From Solibacillus sp. FSL R7-0682 (lineage in GTDB: Bacteria > Bacillota > Bacilli > Bacillales_A > Planococcaceae): a DNA stretch of 64,000 bases. The stretch is from contig NZ_JBBOUI010000001.1 of NCBI RefSeq assembly GCF_038005985.1, forward strand, positions 1,322,001 to 1,386,000. The letters run 5' to 3'. Of this stretch, positions 55,922 to 64,000 are shown in pieces. Each line of letters opens with the position of its first letter. The first letter of the stretch is position 1. A program made the translations under genes and the position numbers. Below the pieces are notes generated by a model. That model had not been told where the DNA came from. It saw only the letters and a list, made by a program, of their open reading frames with translations, and made no database searches.

Positions 55922-58196
55922 CTGGATTTTTTACGCCTTATCGGTTTTTATTGGTGCTCTTGCAGCCTTTGAATCGGTAAGGCTTTTATTGTTGCTAGGG
56001 CTAATAATGGCGTTTAGCCTATATAAAAAAATATGGAAAATACATGTGCTTTTTATTGCATTACTAGGCATTTTAGCATATAGCTATTTTTCATTAGAAG
56101 TGAAAAAACTTCATATCCCAATTACGTTGCCAGCAGTTTTTACTTGGACCGATGAATATAAAATCAATGGCACGATGCTCCGCGGTTTTATGAAAGATAA
56201 TGCGGGTGAAAAGCTTTATGTAACATACGAATTGAAGAGTGAGGAGGAAAAGCGTCTATTTGAGGCCCAGCAGCTCGCTGGTACGCAGTATTATGTGTTT
56301 GGTGAACAATTACCCACATCGGTGCCAGCGCATCGTTATGGCTTTTCTATGGAGTATTACTTAAATAGTAAAAATGCTCGTGGAGTTGTAGAAATAAATT
56401 CACTTCAATTTGTTGCGAAGAAAAAAACAATACTCCAGCCTTTGTATAACCAACGATTTACTATAAAAGAGCATATTGAAAGGACTTTCCCTCCTTCATT
56501 AGTTGCTGAAGCACAGGCACTGTTAATCGGGTTGCAGGAAAATGTCGATGAGGAATTGACCCGTGCCTATCAAAAGCTTGGAATAACCCATTTATTTGCT
56601 ATATCTGGCTTGCATGTTGCCCTAGTGTCGTGGCTGTTTTTTCAGCTTCTTCTTAGAATGGGCGTTCGTCGTGAGGTTGCCACAATCCTTTTGTTAATTG
56701 CGTTACCAATGTATGCAATTATAGCTGGGGGAGCACCGTCAATTTGGCGAGCTGTTAGTGTAGTTGAATTAATTCTACTCGCACAATATTTTCGTATCAA
56801 AATTCCAATGGATGATGCTCTTTCCATGAGTTTCATTTGTTTTGTATTAATCGAACCTGGGGCCATATTCCAAGTAGGATTTCAACTATCTTATTTAGCT
56901 ACTTATAGCTTAGTTTACTCGAGCCATATTTTAACTCGCTATTCGAACTGGTTGGTCCAATCGTTTTTCATTACCTTCGTTTGTCAAATTCTCGTCTATC
57001 CTTTATTGCTCTTTCACTTTTTTGAAATTAGCATATCCTCTTTTATTACTAATATTTTCTTTGTACCATTATTTTCATTTATTATTTTACCGATTAATTT
57101 ACTCCTTTTATTTTTAAGCTATTTACCACTCTCTCTCAATACACTAATTTTTCATATATACGAACCTGTAAGGAATTTCTTAACGGACTTTATATTTTTA
57201 TTACAGGAGCCAATTTATCAAATGTGGAATCCAGGGAAGCCCTCAATATATTGGCTTGTTATATTATATGTAAGTGTCTTAGCTGCCTTTTATTTAATGG
57301 ATTGTACAGTAAAGTGGAAAGTCGTTTCACTCGTGCTATTTCTACCAGCCGTTGTATTTCATTTCCACACTTATGCACATGCAGACTTGAAAATTGCGTT
57401 TGTCAATGTGGGCCAAGGGGATTGTGTTGTCATTGAATTGCCTTACCGTAAGCAAGTTATTGTGATCGACGCAGGTGGAATACTTCGATTTGAACAAGAA
57501 AAATGGAAGCAGCGGCAATCATTATATGAAGTAGGGCGCCAAGTTGTCGTGCCATATTTAAAAGGGCGCGGCATTCAAACAATCGATACATTTATTTTGT
57601 CCCATGCAGATGCAGACCACGTCGAAGGCGCTGAAGAGGTTTTAAGGGAAGTCCGGGTGAAGGAAGTACATGTAACACCTAATTCATTAACAAAACCAGT
57701 TATGAACGATTTTTTAGAAGAATTGGGTGGATTGAAAACAAAGGTAAAGGAGCGAATGGCTGGGCATCATTGGCAAGTGGGAGAGGTATCTTTTCATTAT
57801 TTATGGCCGCAAGATACGATCTATGACGGAAATAATGATTCTCTTGTGTTATTGATTCAACAGCAAAGTTTTAAAGCATTGTTTACAGGAGATTTAGAAA
57901 AAGAAGGGGAACAGCAGCTTGTTAAGCAATACTCACACGTAATTGGCAATATTGATTTATTAAAAGCCGGTCATCATGGAAGTAAAACATCGAGTATCGA
58001 AGCATTTGTAGAGCTCACTTCTCCAAAATATGTTGTCTTTATGGCAGGGGAAAATAATCGTTACAATCATCCCCATGTAGATGTAACTAATCGTTTTGAA
58101 CAACGTAAAATTCCATATGTAACGACAGGCTATGATGGAACTATTGAAGTGTTCGTAAAGGGAGGTAAAATGGTCATTGAAAAATCAACTGATTAA
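55890..58196 (+). CDS. comEC: DNA uptake channel ComEC
   Basis: ComEC/Rec2 carries single-stranded DNA through the membrane. The 768 aa have an N-terminal membrane pair and OB-fold region, the Competence domain with several helices (ITHLFAISGLHVALVSWLFF), and a C-terminal metallo-beta-lactamase domain (FVNVGQGDCVVIELP, LSHADADHVEGAEEV, KAGHHGSKTSS) thought to degrade the second strand. ATG 55890 lies in the comEB end. The reading frame is intact, so natural competence may be functional if comG and comF exist elsewhere. Confidence 0.95.
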   Translation: MLYLVNLFKHNWIFYALSVFIGALAAFESVRLLLLLGLIMAFSLYKKIWKIHVLFIALLGILAYSYFSLEVKKLHIPITLPAVFTWTDEYKINGTMLRGFMKDNAGEKLYVTYELKSEEEKRLFEAQQLAGTQYYVFGEQLPTSVPAHRYGFSMEYYLNSKNARGVVEINSLQFVAKKKTILQPLYNQRFTIKEHIERTFPPSLVAEAQALLIGLQENVDEELTRAYQKLGITHLFAISGLHVALVSWLFFQLLLRMGVRREVATILLLIALPMYAIIAGGAPSIWRAVSVVELILLAQYFRIKIPMDDALSMSFICFVLIEPGAIFQVGFQLSYLATYSLVYSSHILTRYSNWLVQSFFITFVCQILVYPLLLFHFFEISISSFITNIFFVPLFSFIILPINLLLLFLSYLPLSLNTLIFHIYEPVRNFLTDFIFLLQEPIYQMWNPGKPSIYWLVILYVSVLAAFYLMDCTVKWKVVSLVLFLPAVVFHFHTYAHADLKIAFVNVGQGDCVVIELPYRKQVIVIDAGGILRFEQEKWKQRQSLYEVGRQVVVPYLKGRGIQTIDTFILSHADADHVEGAEEVLREVRVKEVHVTPNSLTKPVMNDFLEELGGLKTKVKERMAGHHWQVGEVSFHYLWPQDTIYDGNNDSLVLLIQQQSFKALFTGDLEKEGEQQLVKQYSHVIGNIDLLKAGHHGSKTSSIEAFVELTSPKYVVFMAGENNRYNHPHVDVTNRFEQRKIPYVTTGYDGTIEVFVKGGKMVIEKSTD

Positions 58197-58234
58197 GTTG
58201 TTAAGTAAAAATAAGTTGAACAAGACAACAAAAA

Positions 58235-58277
58235 ACGGAACAATTCCCTTCACATTTAGGAATAGCTCCGTCTTTTT
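58235..58277 (+). terminator. Terminator after comEC
   Basis: ACGGA (58235-58239) and TCCGT (58267-58271) close an inner AATTCC/GGAAT pairing, with T-rich sequence after. It lies between the convergent comEC and yqzM-like genes. Confidence 0.75.
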
Positions 58278-58328
58278 CCTTCTTTTAGAGAAGTTCCATC
58301 TTTCTGGGTGGCGAGAAGAATAACCTTT

Positions 58329-58502
58329 TTAGCTACGAAGTGCTACTTCTACGATAATCGCAATGATGAACATTGTGATGAAGAAGCCGCCACCGATAAC
58401 GAAACCATAGCCTGCATCCGGAAAATCATTGCCAGCCATAGCACGCCCACGACCTTCAAATGGGTTTTCGCTAACGTAATTTGGATCTTGATGTCCTGCC
58501 AT
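58329..58502 (-). CDS. yqzM: YqzM-like small membrane protein
   Basis: The 57-aa product has a polar N-terminus (AGHQDPNYVSENPFEGRGR) and a C-terminal membrane helix (YGFVIGGGFFITMFIIAIIVEVA). B. subtilis has yqzM, with a similar GFVVSFGFFATLFIIATV helix, between comEC and holA, so this is the positional and sequence counterpart. GGAGGGA selects ATG 58502. Function unknown. Confidence 0.8.
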   Translation of the reverse strand: MAGHQDPNYVSENPFEGRGRAMAGNDFPDAGYGFVIGGGFFITMFIIAIIVEVALRS

Positions 58503-58751
58503 AAGTATCCCTCCTAATCTCCAATCATTATAAGACAAACATGTAAAAAATTCTATATGAAATGCTAAATATTCCTTTTATTAGGGAGTTAGTAAGTATT
58601 AATTTAGACAATATTTTGAAATAATTAGTCGGGTCTAATGGCTATGTGAATTCAGTTTTGTTTCTTTATTAAACAGAGAGACTTTTTCACATTCTCAATA
58701 AATGATAAAATGTGTATACTATAGTTTACACACTGTTAAGGAGGTTCCCGA

Positions 58752-59762
58752 ATGATAACGAACGTATGGCAAGATTTTAAAAAAGGGAATTTCGCTCCGG
58801 TTTATTTACTTGTTGGTGAAGAATCTTATTTTGTGGATGAAACGATTAAACAATTAAAAGCCGCCCTTAGTAAAGATGAGGAAGCGGAAGTAATGACATT
58901 TGATTTAAATGAACAAAAAGTCGATTATGTAATCGATGAAGCAGATACGATTCCTTTTTTTACAGAACGTAAATTAATTATAGCCAAAAATGCCTCGTTT
59001 TTAAAAGCAACAGAAAAGGGCAAAGAAAAAATTGATCATGATTTAAAACGTTTAGAAAATTGGTTGGAAAATCCGACTGATACAGCAATTACGGTATTTA
59101 TTGCACCTTATGAGAAACTAGATGAACGAAAAAAAGTGACGAAGCTATTAAAGGAAAAGAGTGTCGTACTACTAGCCGAAACGCCACAAAATCAAGATTT
59201 AAATGTGTGGATGCAAAGTGAAGCATCTAAGTATGGGAAAGTAATTACCGATACGGCCATGAATAAATTGTTTGAGATGGTCGGTCCAAATATGCTACAA
59301 CTTCAAATGGAAATCGAAAAGATGGCCCTTTATTTAGGGGAGGAGCATGAAATAACAATCAATCTTGTAGAAGATTTAGTAGCAAAAACCCTTGAGCATG
59401 ATGCCTTTAAAATGTTAAATGCGTATTTAAATCATAATCAAGAAGAGGCACTCAAAATTTACCATGATTTGTTACGCCAAAAAGAAGAGCCTATAAAATT
59501 AGTAGGACTACTTGCAAGCAATATTCGCACGATGACACATATTTTCTATTTACAAAAGAAAGGATATCATCAGCAGCAAATTGCGAAACAACTAAAGCTT
59601 CATCCGTATCGTGTACAAGTTATTGCCAATCAAAAAAACCGACCGACTGACCACCGTTTGCTACAGGCGCTATACAGCTTAGCAGATGTTGATTTACAAT
59701 TAAAAACAACAGGTGGTAACCGCGAGCGTCACTTAGAATTATTTTTAATGAAAAAGTTATAA
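58752..59762 (+). CDS. holA: DNA polymerase III subunit delta
   Basis: HolA opens the sliding clamp in the clamp-loader complex. The 336 aa start VWQDFKKGNFAPVYLLVGEESYFVDETI, a degenerate AAA+ module without a working P-loop, followed by the helical collar domain (LVGLLASNIRTMTHIFYLQKKGY). AAGGAGG precedes ATG 58752. It corresponds to yqeN between comEC/yqzM and rpsT in B. subtilis. Confidence 0.94.
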   Translation: MITNVWQDFKKGNFAPVYLLVGEESYFVDETIKQLKAALSKDEEAEVMTFDLNEQKVDYVIDEADTIPFFTERKLIIAKNASFLKATEKGKEKIDHDLKRLENWLENPTDTAITVFIAPYEKLDERKKVTKLLKEKSVVLLAETPQNQDLNVWMQSEASKYGKVITDTAMNKLFEMVGPNMLQLQMEIEKMALYLGEEHEITINLVEDLVAKTLEHDAFKMLNAYLNHNQEEALKIYHDLLRQKEEPIKLVGLLASNIRTMTHIFYLQKKGYHQQQIAKQLKLHPYRVQVIANQKNRPTDHRLLQALYSLADVDLQLKTTGGNRERHLELFLMKKL

Positions 59763-59842
59763 GAAGCAAAGAGCGGCTGGGACAGAAGTGAAAATTACTC
59801 GATTTACGGTAAAATGCAATATTAAAAATTGGATACTGCATA

Positions 59843-59946
59843 AATTGGTTGTAGTGGAGGGGGAACTCCTGGGGGAAGAGCGTGACGCTTGAGACTACAG
59901 GCGCAGGACACGTTCCCGGAAAGCGTTCCCGCAACGGAAACCGATT
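59843..59946. repeat. Nested-stem dispersed repeat, copy 2
   Basis: AATTGGTT (59843-59850) pairs with AACCGATT (59939-59946, one G-U) and GGGAAC (59861-59866) with GTTCCC (59925-59930); AGCG/CGCT forms an inner hairpin near 59879-59889. It shares with copy 1 the order ACTCC-G-GGG, GGAAAGCGT and the outer TTG/CAA-type stem. It occupies the gap between holA and rpsT. Confidence 0.7.
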
Positions 59947-59951
59947 ACAAA

Positions 59952-59996
59952 AAAACATCATTTTTCTCACTTGAGAAAAATGATGTTTTGGTTTTT
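59952..59996 (+). terminator. Terminator after holA
   Basis: AAAACATCATTTTTCTC (59952-59968) and its complement (59973-59989) form a perfect 17-bp stem with a 4-base loop and a T-rich tail. It lies after the repeat rather than directly after holA. Confidence 0.9.
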
Positions 59997-60006
59997 CCGT
60001 ATTACG

Positions 60007-60046
60007 AAAAAAGCCAACTGCTCTAATAATAGAACAGTTGACTTTT
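60007..60046 (-). terminator. Terminator of rpsT
   Basis: AAAAGCCAACTGCTCT and AGAACAGTTGACTTTT form an about 15-bp stem with G-U and one mismatch, with T run on the minus strand after rpsT. Confidence 0.85.
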
Positions 60047-60056
60047 GAAGTTACAA

Positions 60057-60305
60057 TTAAGCTTTTTTCGCTAAACGAGACTTTTTACGAGAAGCCGCGT
60101 TTTTGTGAATAAGACCTTTAGAAGCAGCTTTATCTAAAGCTTTAGAAGCAGCAACTACTAATTCTTGTGCGTTTTCAGCTCCAGCAGCGATTGCTTGCTC
60201 AGCTTTCTTAACTGTTGTACGCATAGCAGATTTAGCTTGTGCGTTAGCAGCGTTAGCTTTTTCGTTAACTTTTACACGTTTAATAGCAGATTTAATGTTT
60301 GGCAT
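60057..60305 (-). CDS. rpsT: 30S ribosomal protein S20
   Basis: S20 (82 aa) binds 16S rRNA early in 30S assembly. The sequence [21 protein letters not shown], the Ala/Lys-rich helices and [19 protein letters not shown] are characteristic. AGGTGAAAGT precedes ATG 60305; an upstream GTG at 60314 overlaps the ribosome site. It is the only minus-strand gene between holA and gpr, as in B. subtilis. Confidence 0.97.
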   Translation of the reverse strand: MPNIKSAIKRVKVNEKANAANAQAKSAMRTTVKKAEQAIAAGAENAQELVVAASKALDKAASKGLIHKNAASRKKSRLAKKA

Positions 60306-60470
60306 TACTTTCACCTCCTAGATATTAGGTACGAGATGAGTATTTTCTCACTTAGTTCATGTGTCAATACAACAAAAATCATTCTACCAAAGGATTGGAC
60401 GAAATGCAATACATAAATGCAAAGAATATTTACTTGACAGTTTGTACACACTTCAATTGGAGGTGTTCAA

Positions 60471-61502
60471 ATGAGAAAAATTGAATGGAATCGAACGGAT
60501 TTAATTGATGAGTCAGAAGAAGTTGTATTACATCAGACGAGAGAGCAAAAGGAACAGCTTCGTCGAGATAAAGGCGTTCACATGGAAGAATCGCAACAAA
60601 AACGTGTAAAAATTACGAAAGTGGAAGTAAACAAAATAGGAGAAGAACAAATAGGGAAAAAAGAAGGTACGTACATTACGTTATCAATCCCAACATTAAC
60701 CGTAGAAGATAAAGACGGCTTTATGCAATTGAAAGAAAACTTGTTAACTTATTTTACGGAGCTGCACAAAGACATTTCCTTCACTGAAAATTCGAAAGTT
60801 CTAGTAATCGGTTTAGGAAATAAAACAATTACTCCTGATGCGATTGGTCCATATACAATTGATGCAATGCATAAAATGCAATCGGAATTATCTGAGCCGG
60901 AATTTATTTTATATGCTCCTGGTGTTACAGGGCAGACAGGTTTTGAAACGAGTGATTATGTACATGCATTAACGGAGAAAATAAAGCCTGCATTAGTCAT
61001 TATTATAGATGCACTTGCGACAAGCGGTAGTGCGAGGCTTTGCCGAACAATACAATTAACCGATACAGGGATTCATCCCGGAGCAGGTGTAGGAAATCAA
61101 CGAAAAGAAATATCAAAAGAGGCGCTAGGTGTTCCAGTTACAGCAGTCGGCATTCCAACCGTTGTAGAAGCACCAATTCTAATTGCGGATGCAATTGAAT
61201 TAGTCTTTCGTTCAATTGCAGCAAAAATCGCAGAAAAAGGAAAACCTTCTAGTAAATTATCTGTCACAAGTTGGGCTCCGGTTAATGAAGAAGTAGATTT
61301 AACGAGTGTCGAACCTATATTTGGTCAGTGGGCAACTTGGCCAAAAGAAGATCGAAGACAATTGTTTGAAGAAGTATTTAGCTCGCACCCTGAGCGACTT
61401 ATCGTCACACCAAAAGAGGTCGATTTTTGGCTGAGTCAGTTTGCGTATTTGCTTAGTGAAAGTTTATTTGAATGGATAAAAAATGCTAGAAAAGCGTTCT
61501 AA
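60471..61502 (+). CDS. gpr: Germination protease GPR
   Basis: GPR degrades small acid-soluble spore proteins at germination. It is an A25-family aspartic-like protease made as a zymogen in the forespore. The 343 aa show VLVIGLGNKTITPDAIGP, APGVTGQTGFETSDYV, VIIIDALATSGSARLCRTIQ and HPGAGVGNQRKEIS. The N-terminal propeptide region is present (about first 15-20 residues). It is a little shorter than B. subtilis GPR. SigG control is expected; a GAATA at about 60423 might be its -35, but the -10 is not convincing. Confidence 0.94.
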   Translation: MRKIEWNRTDLIDESEEVVLHQTREQKEQLRRDKGVHMEESQQKRVKITKVEVNKIGEEQIGKKEGTYITLSIPTLTVEDKDGFMQLKENLLTYFTELHKDISFTENSKVLVIGLGNKTITPDAIGPYTIDAMHKMQSELSEPEFILYAPGVTGQTGFETSDYVHALTEKIKPALVIIIDALATSGSARLCRTIQLTDTGIHPGAGVGNQRKEISKEALGVPVTAVGIPTVVEAPILIADAIELVFRSIAAKIAEKGKPSSKLSVTSWAPVNEEVDLTSVEPIFGQWATWPKEDRRQLFEEVFSSHPERLIVTPKEVDFWLSQFAYLLSESLFEWIKNARKAF

Positions 61503-61546
61503 TTTTGCTACCTTCTCCATATCGTAGTGGAGAAAGGGTGATATGA

Positions 61547-62356
61547 ATGCAAAAATTGAAACGCTTTAGCTTACTCTTATTATTTTTATTTACTTTACCA
61601 ATTGCAATTGGGCAACTACCTTTTCCAAATAATGAAGTGTCACCAAAACCAAAGGAGCCGGCTCATGTTGTGTTCGCAGCATCACAAGCGCCCGCACAGC
61701 AACCAGCCATCCAGTCAACCGATCCGTTTCATGTTTTATTGTTTTATACGCATTCCCATGAATCGTATAAGCCAGTAGTAGCACAATCGAAAGGGTTACA
61801 AGCAGTGTATGATGAACAAACAAATATTTATTCCATGCAAGAGATGATGCAGTATTATTTTAATCTTAATCAAATCACAACAACTGTTATGGATTTCGAT
61901 GCAATGACTGAAATGAAAACGACTGGCGCAGCATTTCATCAAGCTTACGATGTTGTTCGACCTGTTTTAAAGGAAAAATTGAGTCAACAACCATTTGATC
62001 TAGTTATTGATTTTCATCGAGATTCTGCACCAAGCAGTGTGACAACATTAGAATTGAATGGGGAACGATACGCAAAGGTAGCTTTTGTCGTAGGAGCGGA
62101 GCATGCAGGCTATAGCTCTAATTTAGCTTATGCGACAGCACTTAGTGAACAGCTCAATCGAATGGTACCCGGTATTTCACGAGGGATCATGAAAAAGCAA
62201 GGAAAAGGTGTCGATGGCGTTTATAATCAAGACTTATCACCAGAAATGCTTTTAATTGAGTTTGGTGGAATTGATAATAATGATGAAGAATTACAGCGTA
62301 CGATGGCTGTCCTTGCACAAGCAATCCAAAAAGCGTTTATTGAAATGGCTGTTTAA
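61547..62356 (+). CDS. spoIIP: Stage II sporulation protein P
   Basis: SpoIIP is the amidase/endopeptidase of the DMP complex that drives engulfment. The 269 aa have an N-terminal membrane anchor (LLLLFLFTLPIAIG), a short linker and the SpoIIP domain: LLFYTHSHESYKP with a zinc histidine, VIDFHRDSAPS, and LIEFGGIDNNDEE. It is clearly shorter than the roughly 400-aa B. subtilis protein, mainly in the linker. It follows gpr by 44 bases, as in B. subtilis. Confidence 0.93.
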   Translation: MQKLKRFSLLLLFLFTLPIAIGQLPFPNNEVSPKPKEPAHVVFAASQAPAQQPAIQSTDPFHVLLFYTHSHESYKPVVAQSKGLQAVYDEQTNIYSMQEMMQYYFNLNQITTTVMDFDAMTEMKTTGAAFHQAYDVVRPVLKEKLSQQPFDLVIDFHRDSAPSSVTTLELNGERYAKVAFVVGAEHAGYSSNLAYATALSEQLNRMVPGISRGIMKKQGKGVDGVYNQDLSPEMLLIEFGGIDNNDEELQRTMAVLAQAIQKAFIEMAV

Positions 62357-62430
62357 GCATTTTTTTGTCTAATATAGCACTTTTAAATGGCATGTTAGCG
62401 AATTCGATTTTGTCCGTTTGTCGTTGGTTG

Positions 62431-62600
62431 TTGTAGTTTAGCGTCTTTTCATAGTATAATTTATATTACGAAATGCCTCTAGCGTTCATTTACCTCATTG
62501 TAAATGAACATAGAGGCTGTATTTTAGTAGAAAAGTAAGTGGATAATATCTACATACGTAGTGACACCACCCTTGTACGTAGATGGGATTAGGTGTTTTT
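62431..62600 (+). promoter_or_regulatory. lepA promoter and attenuator-like leader
   Basis: TTGTAG (62431-62436) and TATAAT (62455-62460) with an 18-base spacer form a promoter. A strong hairpin (about 62476-62516, CGTTCATTTAC with GTAAATGAAC) follows. ACACC-a-CCC (62564-62572) then pairs with GGG-atta-GGTGT (62585-62596) before T6, a terminator 12 bases ahead of the lepA ribosome site. ATCTAC (62548-62553) can instead pair with GTAGAT (62579-62584), which disrupts it. Confidence 0.55.
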
Positions 62601-62623
62601 TCTAATTAGGAGAGGACAAATAC

Positions 62624-64000
62624 ATGAACCGAGAAGAACGTTTAAAACGACAAGAAAATATCCGAAATTTCTCGATTATCGCACACATCGACCACGGGAA
62701 ATCAACATTAGCTGACCGTATTTTAGAGTCAACAAAATCTATAACACAGCGTGAAATGAAGTCGCAGTTACTAGATTCAATGGATTTAGAGCGTGAGCGT
62801 GGCATTACGATTAAATTAAATGCGGTACAATTAAAGTACAATGCAAAAAACGGGGAGCAATATACTTTCCATTTAATCGACACACCTGGACACGTCGATT
62901 TCACTTATGAAGTTTCACGATCGCTAGCAGCTTGTGAAGGTGCGATTTTAGTGGTAGATGCTGCGCAAGGTATTGAAGCACAAACATTAGCAAACGTTTA
63001 CTTAGCATTAGATAATGATTTAGAAATTTTACCGGTTATTAATAAAATCGATTTACCAGCAGCCGATCCAGAACGCGTTCGCCAAGAAGTTGAGGATGTA
63101 ATTGGATTAGATGCATCAGAAGCGGTACTTGCTTCTGCAAAAGCAGGGATTGGGATCGAAGACATTTTAGAGCAAATTGTAGAAAAGGTACCTGCTCCAC
63201 AAGGGGATCCAGATGCCCCATTACAAGCGTTAATTTTCGACTCAGTTTATGATGCATATAAAGGGGTTATCATTTCGATTCGTATCGTGAACGGTACAGT
63301 AAAAGCTGGAGATACAATCAAAATGATGGCAACTGGTGCAGAATTCGAAGTAATTGAAGTAGGTATTCACACACCAAAAGCAGTTCCACAGCAGGAATTA
63401 ACAGTTGGAGATGTAGGTTACTTAACAGCATCGATTAAAAATGTTCAAGACACACGAGTAGGTGATACTGTCACGTTTGCAGGCAACAAAGGGGCTAGTG
63501 AACCATTAGAAGGTTACCGTAAGCTAAACCCAATGGTATATTGCGGTCTTTACCCAATTGATACAGCTCGTTACAACGACTTACGTGAAGCGTTAGAAAA
63601 GCTAGAGTTAAACGACTCTGCCCTACAATACGAAGCAGAAACATCTCAAGCTTTAGGTTTCGGTTTCCGTTGTGGTTTCTTAGGACTTTTACACATGGAG
63701 ATTATTCAAGAACGTATCGAGCGTGAGTTCAACATCGATTTAATTACAACGGCTCCTTCTGTAATTTATGAAGTAAACCTAACTGATGGTTCGACATTAA
63801 AGGTGGATAACCCATCTATGATGCCAGATCCACAAAAAATTGATCGTATTGAAGAGCCATATGTAAAAGCAACGATTATGGTTCCAAACGATTACGTTGG
63901 GGCTGTAATGGAGCTTTGCCAAAAGAAACGTGGTAATTTCTCTGGAATGGATTACATTGATTCAACGCGTGTAAAAATCGTTTATGAAATGCCATTAGCT
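62624..64000 (+). CDS. lepA: Elongation factor 4 (LepA), 3'-truncated by window end
   Basis: LepA is a ribosome-dependent translational GTPase with roles in back-translocation and subunit biogenesis. The first 459 codons are in the window (full length about 600). The G domain shows [27 protein letters not shown] and NKIDLP; then domain II, an EF-G-like domain III ([20 protein letters not shown]) and domain V-like start ([20 protein letters not shown]). AGGAGAGG (62608-62615) selects ATG 62624. The unusual leader suggests transcription attenuation. Confidence 0.97.
   Translation, partial: MNREERLKRQENIRNFSIIAHIDHGKSTLADRILESTKSITQREMKSQLLDSMDLERERGITIKLNAVQLKYNAKNGEQYTFHLIDTPGHVDFTYEVSRSLAACEGAILVVDAAQGIEAQTLANVYLALDNDLEILPVINKIDLPAADPERVRQEVEDVIGLDASEAVLASAKAGIGIEDILEQIVEKVPAPQGDPDAPLQALIFDSVYDAYKGVIISIRIVNGTVKAGDTIKMMATGAEFEVIEVGIHTPKAVPQQELTVGDVGYLTASIKNVQDTRVGDTVTFAGNKGASEPLEGYRKLNPMVYCGLYPIDTARYNDLREALEKLELNDSALQYEAETSQALGFGFRCGFLGLLHMEIIQERIEREFNIDLITTAPSVIYEVNLTDGSTLKVDNPSMMPDPQKIDRIEEPYVKATIMVPNDYVGAVMELCQKKRGNFSGMDYIDSTRVKIVYEMPLA

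Noticed and set aside
60423-60460. SigG promoter for gpr
   Set aside because: GAATA could be a -35, but no convincing -10 lies at the right distance, so it is mentioned only within the gpr entry.

Overview
The window is a 64 kb chromosomal segment from a low-GC, Gram-positive, endospore-forming member of the Bacillales. The best guess is a Planococcaceae/Caryophanaceae lineage of the Lysinibacillus-Solibacillus type. The sporulation and germination genes (spo0B, safA, spoVB, sigK, gpr, spoIIP), AT-rich codon use, frequent GTG/TTG starts placed by strong Shine-Dalgarno sequences, and gene order close to that recalled for Bacillus subtilis (rplU to lepA) support this. The genus is inference.

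Layout: (1) 1-8 kb: L21-Prp-L27, spo0B-obg, pheB-pheA, a DCC protein, a GNAT protein, and niaR divergent from the coat gene safA, which overlaps a kinase-fold gene. The NAD-biosynthesis genes that sit between niaR and safA in B. subtilis are absent. (2) 8-25.5 kb: ruvAB under a LexA-like box, queA, tgt, yajC, a DUF421 gene, spoVB, a ComN-like gene, secDF, recJ, apt, relA, dtd, a DUF2642-Mn catalase pair, and a solitary HisA of the eukaryotic type. (3) 25.6-36.6 kb: recD2, nupC, a Crp-family regulator divergent from an MFS transporter, T-box-alaS, ireB, ruvX and two DUF1292 genes. (4) 36.7-39.6 kb is the only clear accessory zone: an intact IS66-family element with 8-bp target duplication, an ISL3-like transposase relic, a nested-stem repeat and a broken small ORF. 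(5) 39.6-49 kb: mltG, the wobble-uridine tRNA modification cluster trmR-trhP1-trhP2, udk, greA, a YrrS-like gene, mtnN, a 28-codon ORF, uninterrupted sigK, and divergent pssA/psd. (6) 49-64 kb: the yqeG-yqeH-aroE-yhbY-nadD-yqeK-rsfS-methyltransferase run, comEA-EB-EC, yqzM-like, holA, rpsT, gpr, spoIIP and the 5' three quarters of lepA.

The genes serve ribosome assembly and translation quality (obg, prp, yqeH, yhbY, rsfS, dtd, lepA, tRNA modification), recombination and repair (ruvAB, recJ, recD2, ruvX), stringent response and nucleotide salvage (relA, apt, udk, nupC), protein export (yajC, secDF), DNA uptake (comE) and spore development.

No large undescribed system is evident. The best leads are an attenuator-like leader before lepA, a branched RNA-like structure between udk and greA, a two-copy nested-stem dispersed repeat, a dyad between niaR and safA, the tiny membrane peptide beside sigK, and the solitary eukaryotic-type HisA. 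No tRNA, rRNA, prophage or CRISPR array was seen.
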